From: an uncultured Eubacteriales bacterium
Lineage (GTDB): Bacteria > Bacillota > Clostridia > Christensenellales > CAG-138
Direction of reading: 5' to 3'
DNA length: 64,000 bases
NCBI GenBank assembly: GCA_900545265.1
Contig: UQYI01000008.1
Location: 1-64,000, forward strand
Shown: piece by piece, positions 41,161 to 51,342 of the stretch
How the letters are laid out: the number at the start of each line of letters is the position of its first letter
Position numbering within the stretch: the stretch's first letter is position 1
Made by a program: the position numbers and the translations under genes
Notes under the pieces: model-generated
Seen by the model: only the letters and a program-made list of their open reading frames with translations
The model's database searches: none
Told to the model about the DNA's origin: nothing

Positions 41161-41383
41161 AGATTTATACACAACGGATCGTTTGTAATGAAATCAACTT
41201 TTTTTGCGGAAAAGGGATAGATACATAATTAAAATCGAAACCGAAAATAGAATAAAAATAAAATATTGCTCGTTTTTGAGAAAAAAGTTATTGCAATTTT
41301 CTATCCGCAATGGTAAGATAATGAAAACAACAGTAAATCAAAGCTTTTTCACATTCGTTTGCACCTTGAAAGAAGCATAACGT
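41161..41383 (+). other. AT-rich intergenic region upstream of glpK
   Basis: About 220 nt between dinB and the glpK promoter are AT-rich and hold no gene. ACAACGGATCGTTTGT (41173-41188) is an imperfect inverted repeat close to the dinB promoter. The direct repeat TTTGACKCA occurs twice at 41383-41400 and overlaps the glpK -35. Confidence 0.4.
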
Positions 41384-41412
41384 TTGACGCATTTGACTCA
41401 GAGATATATTCA
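41384..41412 (+). promoter_or_regulatory. Promoter of the glp operon
   Basis: TTGACG (41384-41389), a 17-nt spacer and TATTCA (41407-41412). Transcription would begin near 41419, at the base of a stem-loop. Confidence 0.65.
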
Positions 41413-41417
41413 TGTAT

Positions 41418-43033
<1,616 letters not shown>

Positions 43034-43080
43034 GCAACACGGTTTCCATCTCAAAAAACGCACATTGAAACGAGCTTATA

Positions 43081-43113
43081 TCCGCTCCGCTGTGATACCG
43101 GCGGCGGAGCGGA
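43081..43113 (+). terminator. Stem-loop between glpK and glpF
   Basis: TCCGCTCCGC/GCGGAGCGGA, a 10-bp stem with a 13-nt loop. There is no U-tract directly after it, so it is more likely an intra-operon mRNA processing or stability element than a full terminator. Confidence 0.6.
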
Positions 43114-43150
43114 GAGCTGATAAAAAATAAGGAAAGAAAGAGGTATTGTC

Positions 43151-43867
43151 ATGAATTTCTTCTTGAGCGAGTTGCTTGCAACCATGACTCTGGTTTTCCT
43201 CGGAGACGGCGTTTGCGCAAACGTCAGCTTGAATAAGTCCGGCATGAAGGGCGCCGGTGCCATCCAGATCACCATTGCCTGGGGTCTGGCCGTTACCATT
43301 GCCGCCTTCATGTATGGCAACACTTCCGGCGGTGCCTGCATGAATCCCGCTATTGTCATCGCCAACATCGTGATGGACAACGTGACCTTTATTAACGGCC
43401 TGTGGATGATCCTGGGCGAAATGGTCGGCGCGTTTGTCGGCGCATTCTTCGTACATATGTTCTGGAAGCAGCAGTTTGATGCCACCGAGGATGCCGCCAC
43501 CAAGCTGGGCGTATTCTCCACCGCTCCTTCCGTCAAGAACACTCTGAACAACTTCTTCTGCGAATTTGCCGGCACGGCCCTGCTGTTCTGGTTCGGCAAT
43601 GCAGCCGGTGCCTGGGGCCCCGATGCCTCTGCTCTGGCCGTTATCCCCACCTTCTGCATCATTATGGCTATCGGCATGAGCCTTGGCGGCGCTACCGGGT
43701 ATGCTATCAATCCCGCCCGTGACGCCGGTCCCCGTCTCTATCACACCGTTGCTTTCAAGGGCGATGATCACAACTGGAGCTACGGCTGGAAGGTCGTTGT
43801 AGCCGATATCGCCGGCGCCGTGTTCGCGGCCCTGCTGTTCATGGCTCTTAAGGGTGTGGCCCTCTAA
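43151..43867 (+). CDS. glpF: Glycerol facilitator (MIP/aquaporin family)
   Basis: A 238-residue channel with six transmembrane helices and two half-helices carrying the NPA boxes: SGGACMNPAIV in the first half and GYAINPARDAGPR in the second. The Asp after the second NPAR is the glyceroporin mark. It admits glycerol for GlpK to phosphorylate. AAAGAGG lies about 9 nt before the ATG. A terminator follows, although the glpA gene downstream could still be read by leakage. Confidence 0.95.
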   Translation: MNFFLSELLATMTLVFLGDGVCANVSLNKSGMKGAGAIQITIAWGLAVTIAAFMYGNTSGGACMNPAIVIANIVMDNVTFINGLWMILGEMVGAFVGAFFVHMFWKQQFDATEDAATKLGVFSTAPSVKNTLNNFFCEFAGTALLFWFGNAAGAWGPDASALAVIPTFCIIMAIGMSLGGATGYAINPARDAGPRLYHTVAFKGDDHNWSYGWKVVVADIAGAVFAALLFMALKGVAL

Positions 43868-43919
43868 GCTGCCAGCGGTTGACCTGATCTGAGGGCCGCA
43901 CCGGTATCGCGGTCTTCGT

Positions 43920-43970
43920 GGGGCTGTTCCCGTGTGGGCTTGATCGCCCCCTTGGGGGCAGCCCCTTTTA
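43920..43970 (+). terminator. Terminator after glpF
   Basis: GGGGCTG/CAGCCCC closing stem with an inner GCCCCCTTGGGGGC-type hairpin, then TTTTA. It divides glpKF from glpAB. Confidence 0.82.
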
Positions 43971-44008
43971 TGTGTTATCCATCAAATTCGTATATCGAGG
44001 TAAGTGGA

Positions 44009-45454
44009 ATGTATGATGTAATCATTATCGGCGGCGGTGTCGTGGGCTGTGCCGTGGCGAGGTTTCTCTCCCGGTTCCAGGCAAAGACCATGCTGCTGGA
44101 AAAGACCAACGACATCTGCAATGGGCAGAGCAAGGCCAATACCGCCATTATCCACGGCGGCTATGACTGCAAGCCCCATACGTTGAAGGCAAAATTCAAC
44201 GTAGAGGGCAACGCCATGTTCCAGCAGATGCACGATGAGCTGGATTTTCCCATCAAGTGGAACACCTCACTCATCGTATCCTTTAATCTGGAGGATCATC
44301 CCGCCCTGGAAAAGCTTTTGCAGCAGGGCCGCGAAAACGGCTGCCGGGGGGAACTGCGCATTATCGACGAAGCAGAGCTTCGATGCAGGGAACCCAACGT
44401 GGGGAAGGATGCCAAAGAAGCCCTGCTGGTTGGCTCCGGAGGTATCTGCTGCCCCTATGAGATGACCGTGGCCTTTGCGGAAAATGCTGCCATGAACGGC
44501 GTGGAGTTCCACCGCAATGCCGAAGTTACCAATCTTACCAAGCTGCCGAATGGAAACTGGCAGGTGGAATCTTCCGTCGGCACCTTTGAGACCAGAGCCG
44601 TAGTCAATGCAGCCGGTATTTATTCCGATGTGTTCAACAACATGGTTTCCGAGGATAAGGTGCACATTCATCCACGCCGTGGCGAGTATTACATCGTGGA
44701 CAAGAAGTACGCCGATATGTTCCACGCCGCCATGTTCCAGCTTCCCACCAAGATGGGCAAGGGCATTCTGATCTCCCCCACGGTAGACGGTACCCTGCTG
44801 GTAGGTCCCACCGCAGAGGATATCGAGGATAAAGACGATAAGCGCTGCACTGCCGAAGGCCTGGCCAAGACTATCCACTTTGGTTCCATGACATGGAACA
44901 ACATTCCCATGCGGGGCTTTATCACCACCTTTGCCGGGAACCGTGCCACCGGCGATAAGGGAGACTTTGTCCTGGGCGAACCTGCGGATGCAGAAAACTT
45001 CTTTAACTGCTGCGCCGTGGAAAGTCCGGGTCTGACTTCTTCTCCCGCCATCGGCAAGTGGCTTTCCGAACAGATCGCCGGCAAGCTGGGGCTGAAAGAG
45101 AATAAGGCATTCAATCCTATCCGCAAGGGTATTCCCAAGTTCCGGGAGATGACCGATGCAGAGCGGGTTAAGGCCATCGCAGCCAACCCTGATTACGCCA
45201 AGATCGTCTGCCGCTGCGAGACCATCACCGAAGCGGAGATCCGGGAGGCCATCCGCCGTCCCGTAGGCGCCCGTGATGTAGACGGCGTCAAGCGCCGCAC
45301 CAGAGCCGGTATGGGCCGCTGTCAGGCCGGTTTCTGCACCCCCCGCACCGTGGAGATCCTGGCCGAGGAGCTGGGCATTTCCCCGCTGGAGGTCACCAAG
45401 TTCGGCGGCAAGTCTGTGCTTCTTAAAGAGCATCTCTTTGGGGAGGGTAAGTAA
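44009..45454 (+). CDS. glpA: GlpA-like FAD-dependent glycerol-3-phosphate dehydrogenase
   Basis: The 481-residue FAD protein oxidises glycerol 3-phosphate to dihydroxyacetone phosphate. The dinucleotide loop is DVIIIGGGVVGCAVARFL, and NTAIIHGGYDCKPHTLK and HPRRGEYYIVDK are DAO-family features. The C-terminal ~90 residues form a Bfd-like [2Fe-2S] domain with IVCRCETI and CQAGFC. Start: the ATG at 44009 after GAGG. It abuts the next FAD subunit, 2 nt away, giving a GlpA-GlpB-DUF1667 complex typical of Clostridia. Confidence 0.93.
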   Translation: MYDVIIIGGGVVGCAVARFLSRFQAKTMLLEKTNDICNGQSKANTAIIHGGYDCKPHTLKAKFNVEGNAMFQQMHDELDFPIKWNTSLIVSFNLEDHPALEKLLQQGRENGCRGELRIIDEAELRCREPNVGKDAKEALLVGSGGICCPYEMTVAFAENAAMNGVEFHRNAEVTNLTKLPNGNWQVESSVGTFETRAVVNAAGIYSDVFNNMVSEDKVHIHPRRGEYYIVDKKYADMFHAAMFQLPTKMGKGILISPTVDGTLLVGPTAEDIEDKDDKRCTAEGLAKTIHFGSMTWNNIPMRGFITTFAGNRATGDKGDFVLGEPADAENFFNCCAVESPGLTSSPAIGKWLSEQIAGKLGLKENKAFNPIRKGIPKFREMTDAERVKAIAANPDYAKIVCRCETITEAEIREAIRRPVGARDVDGVKRRTRAGMGRCQAGFCTPRTVEILAEELGISPLEVTKFGGKSVLLKEHLFGEGK

Positions 45455-45456
45455 GT

Positions 45457-46722
45457 ATGCGTAATGTAGAAGTTCTTATTATCGGCGGAGGCCCGGCCGG
45501 TCTTGCAGCAGCCATCGGTGCTTACGAAGCGGGCTGCCGGGATATTCTTATTCTGGAGCGGGAGGAAAAGCTGGGCGGCATCCTCAAGCAGTGTATCCAC
45601 AACGGCTTTGGTCTCCATACCTTCAAGGAGGAGCTTACCGGCCCGGAATATGCCAAGCGCTTTATCGACAAGGTCATTGACTATGAGATCCCCTATCAGT
45701 GCGATACCATGGTCATCAATGTTACCGGCGACAAGGTCGTTACCTGTGTTTCCAGAGACAATGGACTGCAGCACTTCAAGGCTCAGGCGATCATCCTGGC
45801 CATGGGCTGCCGGGAACGTCCTCGTGGTTCCCTGGGCACACCGGGCGAACGCTGCGCCGGTATCTATACTGCCGGTACCGCACAAAAGTTCACCAATCTG
45901 AAGGGATTCATGCCCGGCAAAGAGGTGGTTATCCTGGGTTCCGGAGATATCGGCCTGATTATGGCCCGGCGTATGACATTTATGGGCGCCAAGGTACACG
46001 CCTGTGTGGAGCTTATGCCCTATTCCAGCGGCTTGAAGCGCAACATTGTCCAGTGTCTGGATGACTTCAACATACCGCTGCTGCTGAGCCATACTGTGGT
46101 GGATATCCATGGACGGGAGCGGCTGGAGGGTGTTACCGTGGCCCAGGTGGATGAGAAGCTCAAGCCCATTCCCGGCACGGAGCAATATTTCCCCTGCGAT
46201 ACACTCCTTCTGTCTGTAGGCCTGATCCCGGAGAACGAGCTCACCGGTATGGCCGGGGTCGAGATCGCTCCTACCACCAGCGGCGCTGTGGTAGACGAAA
46301 GCCTGCAAACTTCGGTAGAGGGCATCTTCTCCTGCGGCAACGTGCTCCATGTGCATGATCTGGTGGACTTTGTTTCCGAAGAAGCAACCAAGGCCGGCGC
46401 TAATGCGTACCTGTATGTGCAGAGCAAGCTGCCCAAAGCAGAAAAGAAGATCCCCGTTGTCATGGGCTTTGGGGTGGGCGGTATCGTACCGCAGTTTGTA
46501 AGCGATGAGGTCAGTGCGCCCGTGAATTTCATGTTCCGGCCCCGGAACGTATATAAAAATGCCAAAGTCGTGGTGGCGGTGGATGATACGGTCATCTATT
46601 CCAAAAAGTCCATGATCCTGGCCCCCGGTGAAATGGTCAACGTGAAGATCGATCCGGAAAAGCTGACCGGGGTGGCCAATGCAAAAGCCATCAATGTAAG
46701 AATCGAGGTGCCTGAAGCATGA
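45457..46722 (+). CDS. GlpB-like FAD/NAD(P)-disulfide oxidoreductase
   Basis: A 421-residue flavoprotein of the pyridine nucleotide-disulfide oxidoreductase fold. Two Rossmann motifs are seen: VLIIGGGPAGLAAAIGA and EVVILGSGDIGLIMARRM. LGGILKQCIHNGFGLHTFKEELTGPEYA and CRERPRGSLGTPGERCAGIYTAG are shared with clostridial anaerobic G3P dehydrogenase partners. The DUF1667 gene overlaps its stop by 4 nt. It likely takes electrons from GlpA. The symbol glpB is by analogy only, because E. coli GlpB is a different length. Confidence 0.88.
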   Translation: MRNVEVLIIGGGPAGLAAAIGAYEAGCRDILILEREEKLGGILKQCIHNGFGLHTFKEELTGPEYAKRFIDKVIDYEIPYQCDTMVINVTGDKVVTCVSRDNGLQHFKAQAIILAMGCRERPRGSLGTPGERCAGIYTAGTAQKFTNLKGFMPGKEVVILGSGDIGLIMARRMTFMGAKVHACVELMPYSSGLKRNIVQCLDDFNIPLLLSHTVVDIHGRERLEGVTVAQVDEKLKPIPGTEQYFPCDTLLLSVGLIPENELTGMAGVEIAPTTSGAVVDESLQTSVEGIFSCGNVLHVHDLVDFVSEEATKAGANAYLYVQSKLPKAEKKIPVVMGFGVGGIVPQFVSDEVSAPVNFMFRPRNVYKNAKVVVAVDDTVIYSKKSMILAPGEMVNVKIDPEKLTGVANAKAINVRIEVPEA

Positions 46723-47072
46723 CATACGAACTGACCTGCATAAACTGCCCCATGGGCTGCCGGATCACGGCGGAGTATGACGGCAAGGAAGTGACCAACA
46801 TTCAGGGGTATACCTGTGCCCGGGGCAAGGCATATGCCCAGACGGAAATCACCAACCCCACCCGCATGGTCACGGCGCTTTGCCGCATCTATGGAACGGA
46901 CGAACCTTTATGTGTAAAGACCAGTCAGCCCGTGGAAAAGGCCAAGATTTTTGAGGTGCTGGCCGCCCTGAAGGAGGCGGTAGTGATCCGCCCCGTGCAT
47001 ATAGGCGACGTCGTCATCGAAAACGTGTGTGGGACCGGTGCCAACATCATCGCCACGGAAGAGATCTATTGA
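46719..47072 (+). CDS. DUF1667 domain protein (electron-transfer partner of the glp operon)
   Basis: A 117-residue protein with LTCINCPMGCRITAEYD and YTCARGKAYAQTEITNPTRMVT, which supplies four cysteines likely to bind a metal or Fe-S cluster. The C-terminal VVIRPVHIGDVVIENVCGTGANI completes DUF1667. In Clostridia it follows the GlpA/GlpB-like pair and probably stands in for GlpC. The function is inferred from that conserved context. Confidence 0.88.
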   Translation: MTYELTCINCPMGCRITAEYDGKEVTNIQGYTCARGKAYAQTEITNPTRMVTALCRIYGTDEPLCVKTSQPVEKAKIFEVLAALKEAVVIRPVHIGDVVIENVCGTGANIIATEEIY

Positions 47073-47100
47073 TCCCGGTGCTGTGGCTCAGTAATCGGTA

Positions 47101-47147
47101 AAAAAGCAGCCGTCCCTTTCGAAAAGGAGGGGACGGCTGCTGCTTTT
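47101..47147. terminator. Bidirectional terminator between glp and SDR genes
   Basis: AGCAGCCGTCCC/GGGACGGCTGCT stem with A-run on the left and TTTT on the right, between convergent operons. Confidence 0.92.
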
Positions 47148-47171
47148 CTGGCTGAAGAAAACAGGTAATTG

Positions 47172-47891
47172 TCAGATCACGATCCCGCCGTCTACCGACA
47201 GTATCTGTCCCGTGACCATGGGGGATTCCAGCAGATACAATACGGCTCGGGCCACGTCTCCCGGCTGCACATAAGCGCCCAGGGGCGTGTCCGCGCGAAA
47301 GGCTTCCATATCCTCAGGAGAAAGGGCGCTGTTCATGGGGGAGGGCACCAGCCCCGGAGCTATGGCATTGACCCGGATGCCGCTGAGGGCCAGTTCTTTG
47401 GCCAAAGCCTTTGTCATGGCGTTGACGGCTCCTTTGGTGGCGGAATATACTACCTCACAGCTGGCCCCGATCAGTCCCCACATGGAGCTGATAAAAATGA
47501 GCGAGCTGTTTTCATGGAGCCGCAGTTCTCCGGATGCGCGTTTTGCCACCAGCATGGGCCCCTTCACGTTTACGTTCCACAGCCTGTCCATGGCTTCTTC
47601 GGGCACATCCTCCAACAGCATCTGGGGCAGAGCGGCCCCGGCACAGTCTATAACGGCCTGAGGCGAGCCCAGCCGCTCCCGGGTCTGCCGAAAGATAGCA
47701 TCTATTTGCTCTGCCTTCGTGCAGTCTCCCTGCACAATGGTGTAGGGAGCAGAAATGGGGGAGAGGCGTTGTAAAAGGGCTTCTCTGTTCCGGTGGCAAT
47801 GGCAGGCCACCGCGTATCCATGCTCCAAAAGTGTACGGGCTATAGCCCAGCCTATGGTGCCTGAAGCACCGAGGACCAAAGCGGTTTTCAC
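47172..47891 (-). CDS. Short-chain dehydrogenase/reductase
   Basis: A 239-residue classical SDR. The NAD(P) loop is LVLGASGTIGWAIARTL, the NAG-like region DCAGAALP, the catalytic Ser lies in ISSMWG, and the YxxxK pair is in YSATKGAVN. VSPxM..G and the C-terminal VTGQILSVDGGIVI match FabG-like enzymes. It may reduce a 3-oxoacyl or another ketone substrate. The flavin reductase gene lies 3 nt upstream, so they are co-transcribed. Confidence 0.9.
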   Translation of the reverse strand: MKTALVLGASGTIGWAIARTLLEHGYAVACHCHRNREALLQRLSPISAPYTIVQGDCTKAEQIDAIFRQTRERLGSPQAVIDCAGAALPQMLLEDVPEEAMDRLWNVNVKGPMLVAKRASGELRLHENSSLIFISSMWGLIGASCEVVYSATKGAVNAMTKALAKELALSGIRVNAIAPGLVPSPMNSALSPEDMEAFRADTPLGAYVQPGDVARAVLYLLESPMVTGQILSVDGGIVI

Positions 47892-47894
47892 GGC

Positions 47895-48380
47895 TCAGTC
47901 CTCATATACGCCCAGAATACGCCCTATATACTGGGTGTGAGGGTCTTCGTTCTTATAAAAACGCTGGATAAGCGCAAATTCTTCGATAATGTGTTCGGGG
48001 ATCTCCGTCCGGTGCAAAATCTTGCATTCCACATGGAACCGGCAGCCGGAAAGACCGCCCTGCCCGCCGAATTTCCCGGGAAGCACGGAAAGGCCAAGCG
48101 CCTCCGCCTTATGCACGTCCCGTCCGGAGCGGCTGCCGCAGAAAGCCAGTTCCTTATCCATAACGCCCTCTTCGGGCACACTGATGGTAAAGCAGTCGCT
48201 GTCTTTCAGCAGTTCGTGTGTGTAGCGGCTGCGGCGTACATAAACTGTAGCTACCGGGATCCCCCACAGAATGCCGAATTGAGCCCAGCCGATGGTCATG
48301 GGATTATCCCTGACCATAAGGAAGGCGCCTTTGCCGTTGAGCTGCCGGGAAGCGATCTCCATCCAGTTTTCAGGAAGCAT
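47895..48380 (-). CDS. Flavin reductase family protein
   Basis: A 161-residue FMN-binding split-barrel protein. MTIGWAQFGILWGIPVATVYVRRSRYTHELL and DCFTISVPEEG are typical of flavoredoxin/flavin reductase-like domains. These bind FMN and move electrons from NAD(P)H or ferredoxin. GGAGG lies 8 nt before the ATG. The partner enzyme is not evident; co-transcription with the SDR hints at a joint redox step. Confidence 0.88.
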   Translation of the reverse strand: MLPENWMEIASRQLNGKGAFLMVRDNPMTIGWAQFGILWGIPVATVYVRRSRYTHELLKDSDCFTISVPEEGVMDKELAFCGSRSGRDVHKAEALGLSVLPGKFGGQGGLSGCRFHVECKILHRTEIPEHIIEEFALIQRFYKNEDPHTQYIGRILGVYED

Positions 48381-48427
48381 ATGTATTTCCTCCGTCTTTT
48401 TTTACATAGTATATCCTATGGCGTGCA

Positions 48428-48460
48428 GAAAAAAAAGAGGGAAGCCGCATATGCAGCTTC
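48428..48460 (-). terminator. Intrinsic terminator after the DUF378 gene
   Basis: On the minus strand GAAGC-GCATATGC-GCTTC forms a near-perfect hairpin followed by CCTCTTTTTTTT. Confidence 0.85.
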
Positions 48461-48480
48461 AGTAAATGAAAATTTCGGGG

Positions 48481-48693
48481 TTATTCCTCCGTGCAGGGCC
48501 CCATGCGCCGCACGTTCCGCTGGAAAAGCATTACGATCCCCCACAGTCCGGCCACGCCTACCAACGCATAAATAATGCGACTCAGCAGGCTTCCAACGCC
48601 AAAGATGGCGTCTACCAGGTTAAAGTCGAAAAAGCCGATAAGTCCCCAGTTAAGGGCGCCGGCAATCATCAGTATCAGGGCAACTACGTTCAT
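48481..48693 (-). CDS. DUF378 family small membrane protein
   Basis: A 70-residue protein with two transmembrane segments: VVALILMIAGALNWGLIGFF and LLSRIIYALVGVAGLWGIVMLF. The ALNWGLIG and YALVGVAGL motifs are diagnostic for DUF378 (YuzA-like) proteins, whose role is unknown. AAAGGAG precedes the ATG at 48693. Residues between the spans are FDFNLVDAIFG, as in the family. Confidence 0.9.
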   Translation of the reverse strand: MNVVALILMIAGALNWGLIGFFDFNLVDAIFGVGSLLSRIIYALVGVAGLWGIVMLFQRNVRRMGPCTEE

Positions 48694-48781
48694 AAAAAAA
48701 CTCCTTTCCGTTTTGCACCATGTGTATTTGTAGCATGGCAGGGAAAAGGAGTTTTTATTCGTTTTGTGTCGTTTTTTTGTT

Positions 48782-49081
48782 TTATGCCCAGGCATAAGGG
48801 TCGCTGCTGCGCTTTTTCTTTTCCTGGAGCACTTCCACTTCAAACCGGTCAAAGTCCACAGGCTCCATAAAGTCGGATGCCTTGAATACTGCCCGGGAAA
48901 ACCGCTGCAGATCCTGATAATGCTTTTGCAGCAGCACCGGTCGGCTCAGATCCAGCTGCTGGCAGAGGGGATGGAGGATATCTTCCCAGCCTGCAAGATC
49001 AGAAGGCCGGGGAGAATCAAATTCTCCCACGGCCTCACGGACTGTTTTATGCTCGGTTATGACTTTAGCCCAAACCCGCAT
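48782..49081 (-). CDS. Hypothetical 99-residue protein, coupled to the zinc-ribbon membrane protein
   Basis: A soluble acidic-basic mixed protein without recognisable motifs, beginning MRVWAKVITEHKTVREAVGEFD. It is probably mostly helical. Its ATG lies only 4 nt beyond the stop of the upstream 678-residue gene and has only AAGG nearby, so it depends on translational coupling. It resembles unnamed clostridial proteins that I cannot place. Its context suggests work with the zinc-ribbon protein. Confidence 0.7.
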   Translation of the reverse strand: MRVWAKVITEHKTVREAVGEFDSPRPSDLAGWEDILHPLCQQLDLSRPVLLQKHYQDLQRFSRAVFKASDFMEPVDFDRFEVEVLQEKKKRSSDPYAWA

Positions 49082-49085
49082 AGCC

Positions 49086-51122
49086 TTATTTGTTGATCAT
49101 GGCAAACCAGGCTGCCGTATACAGGCTGGTTCCATCGCTGTACAAACCGTTAAGCGTGCAGTAGATCTTATAGGATTTGCCCACGTTTTCGGAAGGTGTC
49201 CACTTCTCGCTCATGTTTACGCAGTAGATGTTGGTCGTCTTGCCTTTGGCGGTCATGGCTTCCACGCACACTACTTCCAGTCCGTCTACCTGCTCTACAG
49301 AAACGACTTTTCCTGTAAACCGGTATGCGCCCTTGTCGTTGGGGTCAGCCATGACTTTATCGAAGGAATACTTATAGATCTCGTGGTAGCTCTTGGTCTT
49401 GTTGTAAGCTTTGACCATGGCATCCTTGGAATCAAAGAACCGTGCCACATAGCAGCTCAGATCCTTCTCTTCATAGCCTTCCTGACTGGCATGGAGATTG
49501 ATCTTATAGAAGCCGTATCCGTTGAAGGTGGCTTCGAAGCTGTAAGTGCCGTCGGCATTGACGGTCACTGCGCCGCACGCTACATCTCCATCATCACAGG
49601 AGGCGGTCACAGTGCTTCCGGGGGAAACGGTTCCGCTTACGCTCACCTGATTGGCCGTGCCTGCACGGATAATGGACTTATCGCCGTTTACGGTAAGCGT
49701 CATCGCTTCCGGAACAAACACATAGGGATTCAAAGTGAAGGTGTATTCGCTGCTGGCGTAATTGTCCTTGCTGGCCTTGATGACTACGGTTTCTGCCGCA
49801 TCGCCACTGAGCTTGTAATCACCCTGAAAAACGCCTTCGTTATATACATTCAGCTGCTGATCGTTGGCATATACGGTAACGGTGTGGTCATCCACGGTGC
49901 CTTCAATATGCAGCACGTTGCCTTCCGCTGCCATAATGCCTTCCGCAGGAATGTTCTCAGGCACGGTAACGTTCAGATTGATCTTGGGCAACGTCAAAGT
50001 CAGGCTCTGCACCTCCCGGCGGGTCTTGGTTCCATCAGCGGAGATCACATACAACTCCGGCGTAAAGGTATAGGTAGTGTCCTCTACCGGTGTGTTGGGA
50101 TAGAAGCAGACTTTGGGTACTTCCAGTGCCAGATGAATGATCTTTTCCGGGTCGGTGTTGGTGGACTGGGAAGGATCCTGATTGGGAAGATCCAACTGTA
50201 CGGTTTCACCGGGCTGCAGATATACATAGATCTTGAAGCATTCCTGTCCGGCAGCATTGAGGCCTTCCTCAACAGAGGTAGCGTTAAAATCGATCTCGCC
50301 GCCGGTAACGGAACCGTCATTCTGCTGCTGGTTGTTAGCATCCTGGGTCTGCTGATCCTGGCCCTGATTCGGCTGTTCCTTACCCTGGCAGTTGAACTGC
50401 AGGAAGGAGGGAAGACGGCCTTTCAGATCGCCGCCCACCTTGTTGCAGTAGATCACGATGCATGCCATCAACACAAGGATCAGTGCTACGCCTCCCAGCA
50501 AAATGGCAACAACGTTCACGCCACCTGGTTTTTTCTTGCCGCCATTGGCAGATTTGCGGCCCCGGGGCGGCGTGGGCTCATACTCTTCGTATTCTTCGTC
50601 CTCGTCGTCCTCATCTTCATCGTCTTCGTCGTATTCTTCATCGTCGGAAGAATCGTCCTCATCATCTTCTTCCTCGTCGTCCTCATCATCTTCATCTTTC
50701 TTTTTGCGGCCGCGGCCAAAAAGAAATCCCTTGCGGCGGGGCTTTTCTTCTTCCTCGTCGTCCTCGTTTTCATCGTCCTCCTCGTCATATTCGTCTTCGT
50801 CATCCTCTTCTTCCACAATGACGGGGCGGCGCTTACGGGAGAAACGGGTGATGTTCTCTTCTGGCTCCAGAGTTTTGGCTGGAGCGGCAGCTTCTTCTTC
50901 GGTTTCTTCCGGAGCAGCTTCAGGCTCCGCAGAGGCAGCGGGCTTCTGACGGGCAGTACGGTTCATGCGGGAAGGGGCGGGCGCGGCCTCCTGTTCCTGG
51001 GGGGCAGCATCCGTTTCCGGCTCCTGAGGGGCAGGGGCGTCCTGACCTTTCAGGTTGGCGGCGCAGACTTTGCAGAAGTTGGCGTGGTCGGGATTATAGG
51101 CCCCGCACTCTTTGCAGATCAT
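49086..51122 (-). CDS. Zinc-ribbon, acidic-linker membrane protein with extracytoplasmic Ig-like region
   Basis: The 678-residue protein has: a zinc ribbon CKECGAYNPDHANFCKVC (3-20); an Ala/Pro/Glu linker (25-95); two very acidic Asp/Glu blocks (104-126 and 143-182) divided by the basic segment KPRRKGFLFGRGRKKK; one transmembrane helix (202-226); a Gln/Asn linker; and an external beta-rich region with Ig/invasin-like repeats (about 260-560) plus a C-terminal domain. AAGGAGG precedes the ATG. No catalytic motif is seen. A 99-residue protein is coupled behind it. Function is unknown. Confidence 0.85.
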   Translation of the reverse strand: MICKECGAYNPDHANFCKVCAANLKGQDAPAPQEPETDAAPQEQEAAPAPSRMNRTARQKPAASAEPEAAPEETEEEAAAPAKTLEPEENITRFSRKRRPVIVEEEDDEDEYDEEDDENEDDEEEEKPRRKGFLFGRGRKKKDEDDEDDEEEDDEDDSSDDEEYDEDDEDEDDEDEEYEEYEPTPPRGRKSANGGKKKPGGVNVVAILLGGVALILVLMACIVIYCNKVGGDLKGRLPSFLQFNCQGKEQPNQGQDQQTQDANNQQQNDGSVTGGEIDFNATSVEEGLNAAGQECFKIYVYLQPGETVQLDLPNQDPSQSTNTDPEKIIHLALEVPKVCFYPNTPVEDTTYTFTPELYVISADGTKTRREVQSLTLTLPKINLNVTVPENIPAEGIMAAEGNVLHIEGTVDDHTVTVYANDQQLNVYNEGVFQGDYKLSGDAAETVVIKASKDNYASSEYTFTLNPYVFVPEAMTLTVNGDKSIIRAGTANQVSVSGTVSPGSTVTASCDDGDVACGAVTVNADGTYSFEATFNGYGFYKINLHASQEGYEEKDLSCYVARFFDSKDAMVKAYNKTKSYHEIYKYSFDKVMADPNDKGAYRFTGKVVSVEQVDGLEVVCVEAMTAKGKTTNIYCVNMSEKWTPSENVGKSYKIYCTLNGLYSDGTSLYTAAWFAMINK

Positions 51123-51342
51123 TATTGAAATCCTCCTTGGATCATATTTATACTGATGCTAAAATTATAGAGGCGTTTTATTGCCGAGACATGACGAATA
51201 TGTAAACATTTTTCGCAGGTGCAAGTCATACGCATTGTCACGGACCGGTTCCTGTGATATAAATAGGAACGGCTCCAATTTGCACGGCTTTTGACGGGCC
51301 TTGCATAGAATAAAGTAAACCCATATGTAAAGGAGCGATTCT

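Noticed and set aside
49059..51128. A 689-codon open frame on the plus strand opposite the zinc-ribbon protein
   Set aside because: It is a mirror of the biased codons of the minus-strand gene, which has a ribosome-binding site, zinc ribbon and clear domain plan. The plus frame shows no family motif.
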